Below, one piece after another: positions 28,186 through 36,233 of a stretch of 62,278 bases of DNA. The DNA lies in contig CAZEHJ010000011.1 in the NCBI GenBank assembly GCA_964512485.1, positions 1 through 62,278 of the forward strand. Reading direction: 5' to 3'. Both the position numbers and the translations under genes were made by a program. Each line of letters begins with the position of its first letter. Within the stretch, counting starts at the first letter, position 1. The notes below the pieces were generated by a model. That model made no database searches. It saw nothing but the letters and a program-made list of their open reading frames with translations, and was not told the origin of the DNA. The stretch is from CAZEHJ01 sp964512485. GTDB lineage: Bacteria; Bacteroidota; Rhodothermia; Rhodothermales; UBA10348.

Positions 28186-29361
28186 ATGAAATTACTTGAG
28201 AATCTGATCGGCAAGGTCAAGCCTCATTTTGAGGAAGGCGGAAAGCTTGAGAACTACTATTACGGGTTCGAAGCGCTGGAAACCTTTCTGTTTGTCCCTG
28301 GCGAGCAATCCCGCGGGACACACATCAAGGATGGCATCGACCTGAAACGAACCATGTTCACCGTGGTGATCGCCATGATACCGGCGCTTCTGTTCGGTAT
28401 GTGGAACGTGGGACACCAACATTTTCTGGCCATGGGCGAGATGACCGGGATGGCTGAAGGGCTGATGGACAAGTTCCTGTTCGGCTCCATCAAGGTGCTT
28501 CCAATTGTCATAGTCGCATATGGCGTTGGATTGGGAATTGAGTTCGTATTTGCCATGATCCGCAAACACCCTGTAAATGAGGGCTTCCTCGTCTCGGGTA
28601 TGCTTATTCCGCTGATCATGCCTCCGACTATCCCTCTGTGGATGGTCGCCGTTGCGACGGCGTTCGCCGTGATCATCGGGAAAGAAGCCTTCGGAGGAAC
28701 GGGGATGAACATCCTGAACGTGGCTCTGCTGGCTCGTGTGTTCATTTTCTTTGCCCACCCGACCTACATCTCAGGCGATATGGTCTGGGTTGCGGGCGAT
28801 CCATCTCTTTTTGTAGATGGTTTTTCAGGAGCCACACCGTTGGGGGTTGCCTATCTGGGTGGAGTTGAAGCGCTCAGTAATGTATCTGCCCTCAATTATG
28901 ACCTCAGTAGCCTGATTATTGGAACGGTCCCCGGGTCCATTGGCGAAACTTCTGTTATCGCAGTTGGCATTGGTGCTCTGATCCTCCTGGTCACTGGTAT
29001 CGCAAGCTGGCGGGTCATGCTCAGCGTCCTGATCGGAACGCTCGTGGCGGGCACCCTTTTTGAAGTCGGTGGGATCTCCTATTTCGAAGGTGTCCCGGCA
29101 TATATGCACCTTGTGATGGGATCCATGCTCTTCGCCACTGTATTCATGGCGACGGATCCGGTTACATCAGCACAGACACAAACGGGTCAGTTCATTTACG
29201 GGTTTTTGATTGGCATTTTTGGAATGGTGATTCGCGCGCTCAACCCCGCTTATCCTGAAGGCTGGATGCTCGCCATCCTCCTGATGAATGTGTTCGCGCC
29301 GACCATCGATCATTATGTAGTTCAGTCCAACATCAAACGCAGACTAAGCCGTGCACTCTAA
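28186..29361 (+). CDS. nqrB: Na+-translocating NADH:quinone reductase subunit B
   Basis: Integral membrane subunit (391 aa, about ten helices) carrying covalently bound FMN and involved in Na+ movement. The ApbE flavinylation site is visible as DGFSGATPLG, with the acceptor Thr at about residue 217. The N-terminal HFEEGGKLENYYYGFEALETFLF and late EVGGISYFEGVPAYMHLVMGSM are family blocks. It overlaps nqrC by 11 bp. Confidence 0.96.
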   Translation: MKLLENLIGKVKPHFEEGGKLENYYYGFEALETFLFVPGEQSRGTHIKDGIDLKRTMFTVVIAMIPALLFGMWNVGHQHFLAMGEMTGMAEGLMDKFLFGSIKVLPIVIVAYGVGLGIEFVFAMIRKHPVNEGFLVSGMLIPLIMPPTIPLWMVAVATAFAVIIGKEAFGGTGMNILNVALLARVFIFFAHPTYISGDMVWVAGDPSLFVDGFSGATPLGVAYLGGVEALSNVSALNYDLSSLIIGTVPGSIGETSVIAVGIGALILLVTGIASWRVMLSVLIGTLVAGTLFEVGGISYFEGVPAYMHLVMGSMLFATVFMATDPVTSAQTQTGQFIYGFLIGIFGMVIRALNPAYPEGWMLAILLMNVFAPTIDHYVVQSNIKRRLSRAL

Positions 29362-30046
29362 TTCCTACACCCTGCGGTACGCAATCTTATTCACGGCTCT
29401 TGTTGCCGTCCTGCTGGCCGTTGCGGCCAGTGGTCTTCGCCCGATGCAGGAACGAAACATCGCGCAGGCCAAACGGGCTGCGATTCTTCAAAGTGTGATG
29501 GAGGTTGACCCTGTTACCCTCGAAGACGATTACAACACGTTCATTACGGAACGCGTTTACAACATCGACGGAAGTGTCAAAGACGGGGTTTCCGCGTTCG
29601 AACTGGACATCAAGAAGGAAATGAAAGTCTCCGATGAAGACCGCAATTTCCCCATTTACGAGTTCAGGAGAGACGGGCAGATTCGATACATCATCCCGCT
29701 TCAAGGCAAAGGGCTATGGGGTCCAATCTCGGCATTTTTGGCTTTGGACGGAGATCTTAACACGATTTCTGGTGTCGTCTTCGAACACGAAAAAGAAACT
29801 CCCGGTCTGGGCGCTGAAATCAACACATCCTCTTTCGAGGATCAGTGGCAAGGCAAACAGCTCTTTGGAGACGCCGGAGAATTTGTATCTGTCCGCGCTC
29901 TCAAGGGAAGCGGCAATGACATTCAGGGCAAGCTTCACGAGGTGGACGGACTCACGGGCGCTACCATGACGCTCAACGGAGTCAACACGATGATGAGTGA
30001 TGAGCTAGCCCGCTACAAGGAAATTTTGACCAGCATTAAATCCTAG
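29351..30046 (+). CDS. nqrC: Na+-translocating NADH:quinone reductase subunit C
   Basis: 231-aa subunit with one N-terminal helix (AILFTALVAVLLAVAASGL) and a periplasmic FMN-binding domain. The flavinylation motif is DGLTGATMT, with the acceptor Thr near residue 205. It starts with GTG inside the end of nqrB, a normal overlap for this operon. The ApbE encoded downstream is the expected flavin transferase. Confidence 0.95.
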   Translation: MHSNSYTLRYAILFTALVAVLLAVAASGLRPMQERNIAQAKRAAILQSVMEVDPVTLEDDYNTFITERVYNIDGSVKDGVSAFELDIKKEMKVSDEDRNFPIYEFRRDGQIRYIIPLQGKGLWGPISAFLALDGDLNTISGVVFEHEKETPGLGAEINTSSFEDQWQGKQLFGDAGEFVSVRALKGSGNDIQGKLHEVDGLTGATMTLNGVNTMMSDELARYKEILTSIKS

Positions 30047-30054
30047 CACCAACA

Positions 30055-30711
30055 ATGGATCAAGCAGTTGCAGAAAAGGAACCATTCTGGTCTCCTAAAA
30101 ATCAAAAGTTGCTGACCGACCCCTTCAGCGACGACAATCCAATCACCATTCAGGTGCTTGGCGTTTGTTCGGCGTTGGCGGTGACAACCCAGCTGAAAAC
30201 GGCCATGGTAATGTCCATCTCCGTGGTGGTTGTGTTGGTTTGCTCGAACGTGATCATTTCTGCGTTGAGAAATACGATTCCTTCCCGCATCCGAATGATT
30301 GTTCAGCTTCTTGTTATCGCCGGTCTGGTGGTTCTGGTTGATCAGGTGCTCAAAGCATTTGCATACGATGTGAGTCGGCAGTTGTCCGTCTACATCGGCC
30401 TGATCATCACCAACTGTATCATCATGGGTCGGCTCGAGGCCATGGCCATGTCCAGTAAACCCGGGGCATCCTTGCTTGACGGGTTGGGCAACGGCTTCGG
30501 ATATGGAGTCATTCTGATCATCGTCTCCTTTTTCAGAGAGCTGTTTGGCGCAGGATCGCTATGGGGATACCAAGTCGTACCTCAGGCTCTGTATGACATG
30601 GGATATGAGAATAACGGAATCATGCTGACCTCAGCTGCTGCCATGTTCATTATTGGCATCATCATCTGGATTCAGCGATCGAGAAACCCCAATCTAGTAG
30701 ATGCCTCCTAG
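30055..30711 (+). CDS. nqrD: Na+-translocating NADH:quinone reductase subunit D
   Basis: 218-aa six-helix membrane subunit, paralogous to NqrE and RnfE. The DNPITIQVLGVCSALAVTTQLKTA block holds the Cys that contributes to the intramembrane Fe-S cluster, and TNCIIMGRLEAMA holds the second. It starts 8 bp after nqrC. Confidence 0.96.
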   Translation: MDQAVAEKEPFWSPKNQKLLTDPFSDDNPITIQVLGVCSALAVTTQLKTAMVMSISVVVVLVCSNVIISALRNTIPSRIRMIVQLLVIAGLVVLVDQVLKAFAYDVSRQLSVYIGLIITNCIIMGRLEAMAMSSKPGASLLDGLGNGFGYGVILIIVSFFRELFGAGSLWGYQVVPQALYDMGYENNGIMLTSAAAMFIIGIIIWIQRSRNPNLVDAS

Positions 30712-30750
30712 GGCTACCCGAAGCGAAGTCTTCGATAAACTGATACCGCA

Positions 30751-31362
30751 ATGGATTTAGTTAACATCTTTATTAAATCGGCCTTCCTGGAAAACATGGT
30801 TCTCGCCTATTTCCTGGGAATGTGTTCGTTTCTGGCTGTTTCGAAAACGGTCAAAACGGCCGTAGGTCTTGGAGTGGCAGTAATCTTTGTGCTGGGAATC
30901 ACGGCTCCCATCAACTGGTTGGTGAACACGTACTTCCTCAAAGAGGGAGCACTTGCTTTCATCTCGCCTTCGCTGGCAACAGTCGATCTGACGTTTCTGC
31001 AATACATCGTCTTCATCGCGGCCATCGCGTCTATGGTTCAGCTCGTTGAGATCATCGTTGAGCGTTTTTTCCCGCCTCTGTATAACGCTCTCGGCATATT
31101 TCTTCCGTTGATCACCGTGAACTGTGCGATCCTCGGGGGTTCGCTGTTCATGGTCGAACGTGAGTACGCATTCGATGAGTCGGTCGTTTTCGGACTGGGT
31201 TCAGGATTTGGATTCTTTCTGGCCATAGTCGCTCTGGCCTCCATTCGCGAGAAGCTTCGTTATTCCCACATCCCGGCTCCTCTCAGAGGACTCGGAATCG
31301 CGTTCATCGTGACCGGTTTGATGGGACTTGCCTTCATGAGTTTTGCCGGCATCAGTCTGTAG
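30751..31362 (+). CDS. nqrE: Na+-translocating NADH:quinone reductase subunit E
   Basis: 203-aa six-helix subunit, partner of NqrD. NMVLAYFLGMCSFLAVSKTVKTA and TVNCAILGGSLFMVER carry the two cysteines that with NqrD coordinate the intramembrane 2Fe-2S centre. It lies 39 bp downstream of nqrD. Confidence 0.96.
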   Translation: MDLVNIFIKSAFLENMVLAYFLGMCSFLAVSKTVKTAVGLGVAVIFVLGITAPINWLVNTYFLKEGALAFISPSLATVDLTFLQYIVFIAAIASMVQLVEIIVERFFPPLYNALGIFLPLITVNCAILGGSLFMVEREYAFDESVVFGLGSGFGFFLAIVALASIREKLRYSHIPAPLRGLGIAFIVTGLMGLAFMSFAGISL

Positions 31363-31379
31363 TGAGGGAGATTAATTAG

Positions 31380-32639
31380 ATGATGGACTTTATGGAAATC
31401 CTTTCAGTCGTATTGGCCAGTGTTGCCACCGCCGGTGCCCTGGTGCTGATTCTGGTCGGTGTTCTGGTTTACGCCAAAGAAAAACTGATTCCTTCAGGCG
31501 ACATATCTCTGATTATCAACGGAGACGCTGAAAATCCGGTCGTAGTACAGCCGGGCTCGACACTTCTGGGCGCTCTGAACGAACAGTCTGTGTACCTGCC
31601 TTCTGCCTGCGGTGGTGGTGGAACGTGCGCCATGTGCCTGTGCCAGGTTCTCGAAGGAGGCGGTGAAGTGCTGCCCACCGAGGCGGTTCACCTCTCCAGG
31701 AAAGAGCAAAAGGAGAACTGGAGACTTGGTTGCCAGGTCAAGGTAAAACAGGATATGACCATTCAGGTGCCTGAAGAGGTATTCGGCATCAAGAAGTGGG
31801 AATGCGAAGTCGTGAGCAATGAAAACGTTGCGACTTTCATCAAGGAGTTTGTCGTCAAGCTTCCCGAGGGAGAGACGCTGGACTTCGAATCGGGCGGTTA
31901 CATTCAGATTGATGTGCCTCCCTGCGAAATTGACTTCAAAGACTTCGAAGTCCAGCCTGAATACCGCGAAGACTGGGATGGAATGAACGTGTGGGACCTC
32001 AAAATGAAGTCCAGGGAAGAGGTTGTCCGAGCGTACTCGATGGCCAACCACCCGGCCGAAGGAAACATCGTGATGCTCAACATCCGTATTGCGACCCCAC
32101 CATGGGATCGAGGCAAGGGCTCTTGGGCCGATGTGAACCCCGGTGTTTGCTCCTCATACATTTTCGATCTGAAAGCGGGTGACAAGGTCACCATTTCCGG
32201 TCCTTACGGAGAGTTCTTCATCAAGGACACCGATGCAGAAATGGTGTACATCGGTGGTGGCGCGGGAATGGCGCCCATGCGCTCTCATCTATATCACCTG
32301 TTCCACACACTCAAGACCGGTCGCAAGGTCTCGTACTGGTATGGTGGCCGTTCAGCTCGCGAGTTGTTCTACACGGATCAATTCAGGGCCATCGAAGAGC
32401 AATTCCCCAACTTCAGCTACCACATTGCCTTGTCGGAGCCCAAAGAGGAAGACAACTGGACGGGAAGCACAGGATTCATCCATCAGGTGGTGCTCGACGA
32501 ATACCTGAGCAAACATCCTGAGCCTGAGGAAATTGAGTATTATATGTGTGGCCCGGGGATGATGTTGGGTGCCTGTACCAACATGTTGGAAGACCTCGGA
32601 GTACCGGAAGAAAAAATTGCGTTCGACGATTTCGGGTAA
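31380..32639 (+). CDS. nqrF: Na+-translocating NADH:quinone reductase subunit F
   Basis: 419-aa NADH-oxidising subunit that feeds electrons into the pump. Order: an N-terminal helix (~8-28), a 2Fe-2S ferredoxin domain with CGGGGTCAMCLC and a distant Cys in RLGCQVKV, the FAD-binding RAYSMANHP block, and the NADH-binding domain with YIGGGAGMAPMRSHLYHL. The C-terminal GPGMMLGACTNMLEDLGV and FDDFG ending are canonical. A purine-rich GAGGGAG lies just upstream of the ATG. Confidence 0.97.
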   Translation: MMDFMEILSVVLASVATAGALVLILVGVLVYAKEKLIPSGDISLIINGDAENPVVVQPGSTLLGALNEQSVYLPSACGGGGTCAMCLCQVLEGGGEVLPTEAVHLSRKEQKENWRLGCQVKVKQDMTIQVPEEVFGIKKWECEVVSNENVATFIKEFVVKLPEGETLDFESGGYIQIDVPPCEIDFKDFEVQPEYREDWDGMNVWDLKMKSREEVVRAYSMANHPAEGNIVMLNIRIATPPWDRGKGSWADVNPGVCSSYIFDLKAGDKVTISGPYGEFFIKDTDAEMVYIGGGAGMAPMRSHLYHLFHTLKTGRKVSYWYGGRSARELFYTDQFRAIEEQFPNFSYHIALSEPKEEDNWTGSTGFIHQVVLDEYLSKHPEPEEIEYYMCGPGMMLGACTNMLEDLGVPEEKIAFDDFG

Positions 32640-32688
32640 TCCGAACGGGCGAGTATTTTCCAGCCTACGAAGAATCCAACCTGCTGCT

Positions 32689-33765
32689 ATGCGAAACAAC
32701 TTCGCTTCGATTGCTGGTGGGGCGAAGTCGCATATTGTTTGTGGCCTATCCCTTCTGCTCTGCCTGTTGGTCGGCTGTGCTGAGCCCACAGAGCATGGAG
32801 GCTCCGAAGTGCTGCGATTTGGTGGAAGCACCATGGGCACTTCCTATCAGGTGATATATGGCGCGTCATCACGTGCAACTGTAGAGAGTGACAAGGCGTC
32901 TGTCGAAGAGCTGCTCATCGAGGTTAACCAATCACTGTCGACATATATCGAGTCGTCGCTGATATCCCGAATCAACTCCTCGACGGACACGGCTCTCTGG
33001 CATCCCGTTGATGAGCACTTCGCGACCGTCTTTACTCGGTCCGAGGACATCTTCGAAGACACTGGCGGCGCTTTCAACCCCGCCGTTGGGCCACTAGTGA
33101 CGGCCTTCGGGTTCGGACCGGATCTGATGGAGAACGTGCCCAGCGATTCCGTGATCGACTCTCTGTTGGGGCTCGTTGATTTTGAGAGCTTCCTCCTGAT
33201 TGAATCGAACAAGGCCCTCCAGAAACGAAATCCCGGAGCCAATCTGGATTTCAGCGCAATTGCCAAAGGGTATGGCGTGGACGTGATCAGCAAGTTTTTT
33301 GAGGCCCGAGGGATCAAGGACTACTTCATCGAAATCGGTGGAGAAGTCAGAACCAGCGGCACGCATCCCGAAGGCCGACCCTGGAGAGTAGGTATTGAAC
33401 GCCCCACGGAAAACCTGCTTGCCGAGCAGGTCACTCAGGCTGTCGTGGTTCTTGGCGACAACGCCATGGCCACGTCGGGCAACTATCGTAATTTTTATGT
33501 CCGCGATGGACAGAAATATGTGCACACGATCGATCCGGCAACGGGATATCCTAAGATAAGCTCCCTGTTGAGTGCCTCGGTAGTGGCTCAGGATTGCATG
33601 ACGGCTGACGCCTATGCCACGTCATTCATGGTGATGGGGCTGGACCGGGCTATGGCCCTGGTAGAGTCAGATTCTGATCTGGAGGCGTTCTTCATCGTGG
33701 CGGGCGAGGATGGTGAGTTCGTCGAGCACCAATCGTCTGGCTTTTCCACCTATCTACCCGAGTAG
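32689..33765 (+). CDS. apbE: FAD:protein FMN transferase ApbE
   Basis: Extracytoplasmic flavin transferase (358 aa) that attaches FMN to threonines of NqrB and NqrC. I place the start at ATG 32689 (MRNNFAS) because it gives a lipoprotein signal with lipobox LLVGC. The open frame from 32569 lies inside nqrF. Family motifs: GSTMGTSYQV, the NLDFSAIAKGYGVD block, EIGGEVRTSGTHPEGRPWRVGIE, and the Mg-binding HTIDPATGYP and DCMTADAYATSFMVMG. It is part of the nqr operon. Confidence 0.95.
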   Translation: MRNNFASIAGGAKSHIVCGLSLLLCLLVGCAEPTEHGGSEVLRFGGSTMGTSYQVIYGASSRATVESDKASVEELLIEVNQSLSTYIESSLISRINSSTDTALWHPVDEHFATVFTRSEDIFEDTGGAFNPAVGPLVTAFGFGPDLMENVPSDSVIDSLLGLVDFESFLLIESNKALQKRNPGANLDFSAIAKGYGVDVISKFFEARGIKDYFIEIGGEVRTSGTHPEGRPWRVGIERPTENLLAEQVTQAVVVLGDNAMATSGNYRNFYVRDGQKYVHTIDPATGYPKISSLLSASVVAQDCMTADAYATSFMVMGLDRAMALVESDSDLEAFFIVAGEDGEFVEHQSSGFSTYLPE

Positions 33766-33811
33766 GCCCGGCCATCGCTACGAACTCGCCCTCTGCTTGA
33801 ACTTCTGCGGT

Positions 33812-34036
33812 TCAGCCCGCTTCGGTTGCTACCTCGTGATGGAACCGACCCTCTTTCAGGCACGGTTCGCCTCGCTTCTTCCCACATGCCACGCATGGCC
33901 CCAGTTTTTTCGACAACATCGGATTGTTGGTCGCACACGTACCCTTGAACTCGCCATCCTTGACCAGCAGGATGCGCAGAGACATCAAGCCAAAGGCCAG
34001 AAGGAGAACGACGACTGTTACAATGATGGTTGCCAT
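33812..34036 (-). CDS. nqrM: NqrM, Na+-NQR maturation factor (DUF539-like)
   Basis: A 74-aa protein with one N-terminal helix (MATIIVTVVVLLLAFGLMS) and a Cys-rich tail, KGTCATN then GPCVACGKKRGEPC. NqrM has this plan: a single helix plus four conserved cysteines proposed to deliver iron for the NqrD/E cluster. In many genomes nqrM directly follows apbE on the same strand; here it is convergent with apbE, 46 bp away. The family call rests on size, layout, cysteine spacing and neighbourhood. Confidence 0.82.
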   Translation of the reverse strand: MATIIVTVVVLLLAFGLMSLRILLVKDGEFKGTCATNNPMLSKKLGPCVACGKKRGEPCLKEGRFHHEVATEAG

Positions 34037-34189
34037 GGGCTTGTCTGTTCCTGGCGCTCAAGCACCAGTAATTCAGCGACTGGAAGATTTCTTTTCCGAA
34101 AATAGACCCGTTCAACGGCACCCCCATCCCCCGGTTCAGTCATTCCCGGCAATTTCACGGGGCTTCGTTCCCGGTCGGCTGGAAACGAA

Positions 34190-34222
34190 AAAGGGCGGGG
34201 TCGCTGTGCGACCCCGCCCTTA
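34190..34222 (-). terminator. Rho-independent terminator of the surface lipoprotein gene
   Basis: A near-perfect GC-rich hairpin (stem aagggcggggtcg / cgaccccgccctt) lies 25 bp past the stop of the gene at 34247. On the minus strand it is followed by TTTTTC, a canonical intrinsic terminator. Confidence 0.88.
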
Positions 34223-34246
34223 TCTATCTCAATCTAAGCGATTGTG

Positions 34247-35965
34247 CTACTCAACGGTGACGGTAGTACAGCCCTCAAATTCGAAGCCGCCGACCGTAAG
34301 TCCGGTCAGGCATGCTTCGATATCTCCAGGCATTAGTCCCGTATCTCCTGCTGCAAAGTGAAGCACCATGTCGTCACGGCCATCGCCATCTACATCTTCA
34401 AGATGTCCTTCGCCATGACCTTCCGCTGCACCGGCAGGGCCGAAGCCTACAGTGAGTGGATCAACAGTTGTCGCATCAAAAGAATCTGTCGTGTAAACGA
34501 CTACAGTAACAGCTTTTTTGATCTTCACGCTCTTCTTGCTCGACTTCTTACTGCTCTTCTTGCTTGATTTTTTGCTGCTTTTCTTGCTGCTCTTACTGCT
34601 CTTGCACGATTTTTTGCTCGACTTCTTGCTCGATTTCTTGCTCGACTTCTTGCTGCTTTTCGTGCTAGGAAGCTTGATTGTCGGATCACACTTGTCAGGA
34701 TTGACTTCAATATCTACCGGAATGGCAGATACATCGATCGTGACATCATCCGAGTCCGTTTCGCCATTTCCATCATCGACTTCCAGAGTGAATGTATAAG
34801 AACCGACAGTGAACGGACCTTCAGGCGTAGTCACAGTTGTGGCGCCGTTGCTCCAGGCGTAGGTCAGCGTGTCGCCGTCTGGGTCTGATGATCCGGAGCC
34901 GTCAAGCGTAACGCCAGTTCCAGCTACAACTGCCTGATCTGGACCAGCATCTGCAACAGGTGGTTCATTGGTTGGGACCTGAACTTCTCCACCGACACCT
35001 TTGAATCCGAAAATGAACGTCGCGGGTGAGCCAGTAATGTGGTTACCTGAACTTTGACCGAAGGAAAACACTTCAGCAGCGACTGCGCCCAGTGCAGCAA
35101 TTGCATCAGCTTCGCTGCCTGCCGCACCATAGTAGGTGGTGAAGGAGAACGTTTCTCCAGCTGCCAGGGCACCAAAACCAAAGTCAAAGAAAGCACCATG
35201 GTCAGTTGGTCCGTTGTCGACAAAATCTCCGTAGATAGCTGCGCTTTTTGGAGCAAGTGGATTTGCAGAGTTAAAACCATTGTCGCCGGCCAACAGAACA
35301 GCCGAAGCTGCCGCTGTGCCACCGATAGTTACCGTTTCTCTGAATGGTGTTGGGTCGATGTCCCAATCCATCACACGCGTGTAGCGTAGATCGGGAATAG
35401 CAGCTCCAGAGATGTTTTCAATCGAGACCGCGACCTCATACATGTTGGCCGTCTCAGGTGCCGGGCTGTAAGCATGAATTACCCTGAAGGTAGTTCCCAC
35501 CGTAACCGTAGATGTCGCTGTCGAGCCGTCAAACACGAAGCTCTCTCTCGTTACACCTACATATCCGAATGCATCATTTACATGTCCTGTGACTCCTGAA
35601 GAGGCGTCTGCGACTCCCCAACCTTCACAGGTACAACCCTGGAAAGTGGACTCGTAGATTGCGCCGCCCGGTGCGAGATACTCCATGCCGACACCATTAT
35701 GTGGAAATCCGCTGCGCTGGACGTTCAGGTTTCCTTCGTGGTTTACACCGAGACGAATCGTGCCGTTCTCAATGATTGCACCATCAGACTTGCCGGCAGA
35801 CAGTTCTTTCGGTTCCGCATCTGCGTTCATCGGGTGCGGAGTGCCCGGTTCGAGCTGTTGGTCGGTCGTTGTTTTCTGAGCTGTGTCGACTTTTTCCATT
35901 TCGGAAGAGTCACAACCAACGAACAGGAAGGCGGCCAGAAGGCCCCCATAGAGGAGTTTTTTCAT
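34247..35965 (-). CDS. Surface lipoprotein with PKD domain and Lys/Ser repeat tract
   Basis: A 572-aa lipoprotein. MKKLLYGGLLAAFLFVGC gives a clear lipobox; the GTG one codon earlier is less likely as start. Residues ~65-330 form a beta-rich domain (IRLGVNHEGNLNV, EYLAPGG, AYSPAPETANMYEVAVSIEN). A PKD domain follows (PPVADAGPDQAVVAGTGVTL to VTIDV). The C-terminal domain begins IEVNPDKCDPTIKLPS and continues TTDSFDATTVDPLTVGFGP and DVDGDGRDDMVLHF, a module common in secreted bacterial proteins. About 45 residues of KKSS repeats interrupt that module. A strong terminator follows. Function is unknown, possibly surface adhesion or matrix. Confidence 0.85.
   Translation of the reverse strand: MKKLLYGGLLAAFLFVGCDSSEMEKVDTAQKTTTDQQLEPGTPHPMNADAEPKELSAGKSDGAIIENGTIRLGVNHEGNLNVQRSGFPHNGVGMEYLAPGGAIYESTFQGCTCEGWGVADASSGVTGHVNDAFGYVGVTRESFVFDGSTATSTVTVGTTFRVIHAYSPAPETANMYEVAVSIENISGAAIPDLRYTRVMDWDIDPTPFRETVTIGGTAAASAVLLAGDNGFNSANPLAPKSAAIYGDFVDNGPTDHGAFFDFGFGALAAGETFSFTTYYGAAGSEADAIAALGAVAAEVFSFGQSSGNHITGSPATFIFGFKGVGGEVQVPTNEPPVADAGPDQAVVAGTGVTLDGSGSSDPDGDTLTYAWSNGATTVTTPEGPFTVGSYTFTLEVDDGNGETDSDDVTIDVSAIPVDIEVNPDKCDPTIKLPSTKSSKKSSKKSSKKSSKKSCKSSKSSKKSSKKSSKKSSKKSSKKSVKIKKAVTVVVYTTDSFDATTVDPLTVGFGPAGAAEGHGEGHLEDVDGDGRDDMVLHFAAGDTGLMPGDIEACLTGLTVGGFEFEGCTTVTVE
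34529..34666 (-). repeat. Imperfect 12-bp repeat encoding (Lys-Lys-Ser-Ser)n
   Basis: About 11 imperfect 12-bp units (type tcttgctcgact on the plus strand) encode a Lys/Ser tract with one central Cys. Synonymous third positions differ among units, so the tract is not a freshly expanded array. Confidence 0.9.
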
Positions 35966-36120
35966 CACTTTTAGGCGGGTTGAGGATTGGGGTTGGGAGG
36001 CTCACCTCGGTCATATTGAACCTGTGTGAAGCCCGTCTATCTATATACTACTTATTTTGTGGTTTTCTCGCTCTGTTAGCCATCCAGTCCGAGGTTTTTT
36101 TCGCCCGCTTTTCCTTGCGC

Positions 36121-36189
36121 TGCTTGACCGAGTGCCTTTCTCCTCACGTGGCTGCTTGACCGAGTGCCTTTCTCCTCACGTGGCTGCTT
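36121..36189. repeat. Tandem duplication of a 32-bp unit
   Basis: Two exact adjacent copies of a 32-bp unit (36126-36157 and 36158-36189, beginning gaccgagtgcctttctcc), with tgctt of the unit also preceding the first copy. It lies in the 265-bp non-coding spacer between two leftward surface-protein genes. The rest of that spacer shows no gene. Confidence 0.9.
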
Positions 36190-36233
36190 CACCGCGTAAA
36201 AAAGACCCCAGCCCAGTACCATGTACCGACCGG

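Noticed and set aside
34529..34666. 12-bp repeats considered as a CRISPR-like array
   Set aside because: No spacers; units are contiguous and in frame with a coding sequence.
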